Below are positions 4,505 through 6,046 of a DNA stretch of 6,046 nt, in pieces (positions within the stretch are counted from its first letter, which is position 1; each line of letters opens with the position of its first letter). Source of the stretch: F1-80-MAGs062 sp046345315 (GTDB lineage: Bacteria; Planctomycetota; Planctomycetia; Planctomycetales; Planctomycetaceae); NCBI GenBank assembly GCA_046345315.1, contig JBKDKA010000054.1, positions 1-6,046 on the forward strand, given 5' to 3'. The position numbers and the translations under genes are program-made. The notes under the pieces were generated by a model. The model had not been told where the DNA came from, ran no database searches, and saw only the letters and a list, made by a program, of their open reading frames with translations.

Positions 4505-5275
4505 ATCGCTGTTCCCGTTGCGACGTCGATCTCGGTCTGGAATTCATCCACCGGAGAACTGCTGCACACATTCTCGGAACCCGATGGTCCAGTCATCGCC
4601 GCAGCGACAGCAAAGAATCAGCGACTGCTGGCAACGCTCAGTTCCAACGGCCGCATCCGCATCCGGGATCTCGAGAAACAGACCGTGATCCGGACATGGC
4701 GAGTGGATTCGCCAGCAGATAATCGGGTTAACAGTGTCACAAACGACACTCCCGTCATCGCACTGAACGGCGACGGAACTCTGGTTTCCGTCACTTGGGA
4801 GCAGCAGCCGGCGCGAGTCTTCCAGACGGACGCACCTGAAAAATCTGTTGCTCTCACCCTTCCATTCGACACGATTGCAGATTTCAGCGACGACAGCAAG
4901 CAGCTGATCACCTCGGGAAGTGCCGACTATTCACAAGTGGCTGTTGCCACTCCGGCATGGAATTCAGCCGATCTGATCGCGTCGCTGACCGACCGTGCCG
5001 CAGACGTCAAAACGGCTCAGCGACTCGCCTCGCGGCGCGGCGACGCGGATGGCACATCTGTTCGAGCACAGGATCCTCGTCTGGACAATCATCACGGTGA
5101 ACTGGTCCTGAGTCGCCCGCAGCTGACCGGCGTGAAAGCTTCAAGCATGGCCTGGGTCGGTGAAAACTCCATCGTCGCCATCCCGGATCAGAACACCAAC
5201 GGTCCTGTCCTGCTCTGGGATCTCAAACGTACCTCAGAGAGCCGACCCAGATTCACATTACCAGTCTCGCCATGA
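4505..5275 (+). pseudogene. WD40-repeat protein fragment, 5' end lost at the IS4 junction
   Basis: The frame is continuous from the IS4 transposase stop (4471) to TGA at 5273-5275. Coding-like sequence begins at about 4505 (IAVPVATSISVWNSSTGELL). WD40-type units are visible: ISVWNSSTGELLHTF; LLATLSSNGRIRIRDLEKQTVIRTW; a degenerate blade around FSDDSKQLITSGSADYSQVAV; and MAWVGENSIVAIPDQNTNGPVLLWDLKR. There is no ATG, GTG or TTG before a GTG at 4685, which lies inside a blade, so the gene has lost its 5' end. The C-terminus stops shortly after the WDLKR of a blade, so a 3' truncation near 5265 is also likely. About 256 residues remain. The intact protein was probably a beta-propeller interaction module; its partner is unknown. 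Confidence 0.7.
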
Positions 5276-5647
5276 ATGTGCGATACGTTGGGGAATCACA
5301 AAGGAGGAATCACGCAGGGGGCATTCTGTTTTCTATCAGATAAAGAACGTTCCCATTGCCGTGTTTCGTTCACGGCAGTTGTCCATTTACCTTGTTGCGT
5401 GATATTCAATTCGTGTGATTCGCGCTATTCGTGGTTAACTCAACAACCACGAATCAAACGAATTACACGAATACACGCAAGGAGGATGAACGAGAGAAAA
5501 CGGTTGTAACTGTCAGTTGCGGTGCCATCGACAGCCGGCCGGTGGTACTCTTCAATTGCGGCTTGATGAAGACGACACACGTCCTGCGTAATACGCCCAT
5601 GGCGACTGCTCTTGGGGGACGAGTACCCGCAGGCCACTGAGTAACGA
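5276..5647. other. Noncoding region between the WD40 fragment and leuS
   Basis: About 370 nt without a convincing gene on either strand. The open frames here run through the palindrome at 5409-5472 and show no domain. A GGAGG followed closely by ATG (near 5481-5488) leads only to a 7-codon frame ending in TAA, so I do not call it. The only structured element I see is the palindrome. Confidence 0.6.
5409..5472. repeat. 64-nt palindrome made of 9-nt ATTCGTG-type units
   Basis: Arms 5409-5436 and 5445-5472 (28 nt each) are complementary at 23 of 28 positions, with an 8-nt loop (AACTCAAC). Each arm is three tandem 9-nt units: ATTCGTGTG, ATTCGCGCT and ATTCGTGGT on the left, and their inverted counterparts ending in ACGAAT on the right. 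The mismatches cluster in the central unit. It is about 175 nt beyond the leuS stop and lacks a T-run, so it looks like a dispersed intergenic palindrome more than a terminator. Confidence 0.75.
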
Positions 5648-6046
5648 TCAGCGGATTACGAAATTGACGAGTCGGCCCGGAACGGCGACGATCTTGACGA
5701 TCGTCTTTCCTTCCAGGTTTTTACGAATCGTTTCGTCGGCTTCGGCGGCCGCCTGAATGGTGGCTGCGTCGGATCCCGCCGGAACCATGACCTTCGAACG
5801 CAGTTTGCCGTTTACCTGAACCGGAATCTCGACAGAATCCTCAACCAGTCGAGCCGGGTCATAACTCGGCCATGGCTCGTAGGCCAGAGTGCCAGGATGG
5901 CCGAGCACATTCCAGAGCTCTTCTGCGATGTGCGGTGCAAAAGGGCTCAGCAGAAGCACAAACGGCTCCAGTATCGACTTTGGCCGCTGATCCTGCCCCG
6001 ACATGAAGTTGACGAACTCCATCATTCGACTGATGGCCGTATTGAA
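5648..6046 (-). CDS. leuS: Leucine--tRNA ligase, C-terminal 132 residues (partial)
   Basis: The minus-strand frame is open from the right edge and ends at TGA (5648-5650). The visible part begins FNTAISRMMEFVNFM and continues with SILEPFVLLLSPFAPHIAEELW, the helical anticodon-binding domain of class Ia synthetases. Next comes the C-terminal domain with VQVNGKLRSKVMVPAG and the closing EGKTIVKIVAVPGRLVNFVIR, which is characteristic of bacterial LeuRS. The enzyme charges tRNA-Leu with leucine in the cytoplasm. The catalytic HIGH and KMSKS regions and the editing domain are upstream, outside the window; bacterial LeuRS is usually over 800 residues. The 3' end appears intact and ordinary, making this the conserved anchor beside an accessory region. 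Confidence 0.95.
   Translation of the reverse strand, partial: FNTAISRMMEFVNFMSGQDQRPKSILEPFVLLLSPFAPHIAEELWNVLGHPGTLAYEPWPSYDPARLVEDSVEIPVQVNGKLRSKVMVPAGSDAATIQAAAEADETIRKNLEGKTIVKIVAVPGRLVNFVIR

Noticed and set aside
5276..5637. Several 60-80 codon frames on both strands between the WD40 fragment and leuS
   Set aside because: They overlap the 9-nt-unit palindrome, start without clear ribosome sites and match nothing I recognise.

Overview
The window looks like an accessory stretch of a planctomycete chromosome. The main reason is the long intein-like Hint domain of the 840-1988 gene, with its short N-terminal hydrophobic segment and no leading cysteine; I associate this style with planctomycete Rhs/polymorphic toxin proteins. 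The WD40 fragment, the IS debris and the palindromic intergenic repeats fit the same picture. This assignment rests on recognition, not on a search. The only housekeeping gene is the 3' end of leuS at the right edge (minus strand).

Layout from left to right: (1) 2-323, the 3' end of an ISL3-family transposase gene with a one-base frameshift, plus its probable right terminal repeat. (2) 375-443, a relic that resembles the right end of an IS4-family element. (3) 474-3476, the core of the window: two polymorphic-toxin cassettes in tandem on the minus strand. In transcription order they are toxin 2 (Hint + PD-(D/E)xK-type nuclease, 2541-3476), putative immunity 2 (2115-2525), toxin 1 (Hint + unassigned His-rich toxin domain, 840-1988) and putative immunity 1 (474-815). 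(4) 3477-3961, noncoding DNA with two long imperfect inverted repeats. (5) 3962-4500, a 5'-truncated IS4-family transposase ending in another copy of the terminal motif. (6) 4505-5275, a WD40-repeat gene fragment without a start, joined directly to the IS4 end. (7) 5276-5647, noncoding DNA with a striking 64-nt palindrome built of 9-nt units. (8) 5648-6046, the leuS 3' end.

The two toxin genes share an almost identical 57-codon leader (signal or anchor segment), then carry different Hint subtypes and unrelated C-terminal toxin domains. Each is followed within 15-24 nt by a small gene with its own Shine-Dalgarno sequence, the usual toxin-immunity arrangement. Neither has the long Rhs/filamentous N-terminal part of a complete polymorphic toxin, and neither starts with ATG, so they may be displaced (orphan) toxin tips or short self-releasing toxins. 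The block is bracketed by short direct repeats related to the IS4 end, which points to IS-associated movement or rearrangement.
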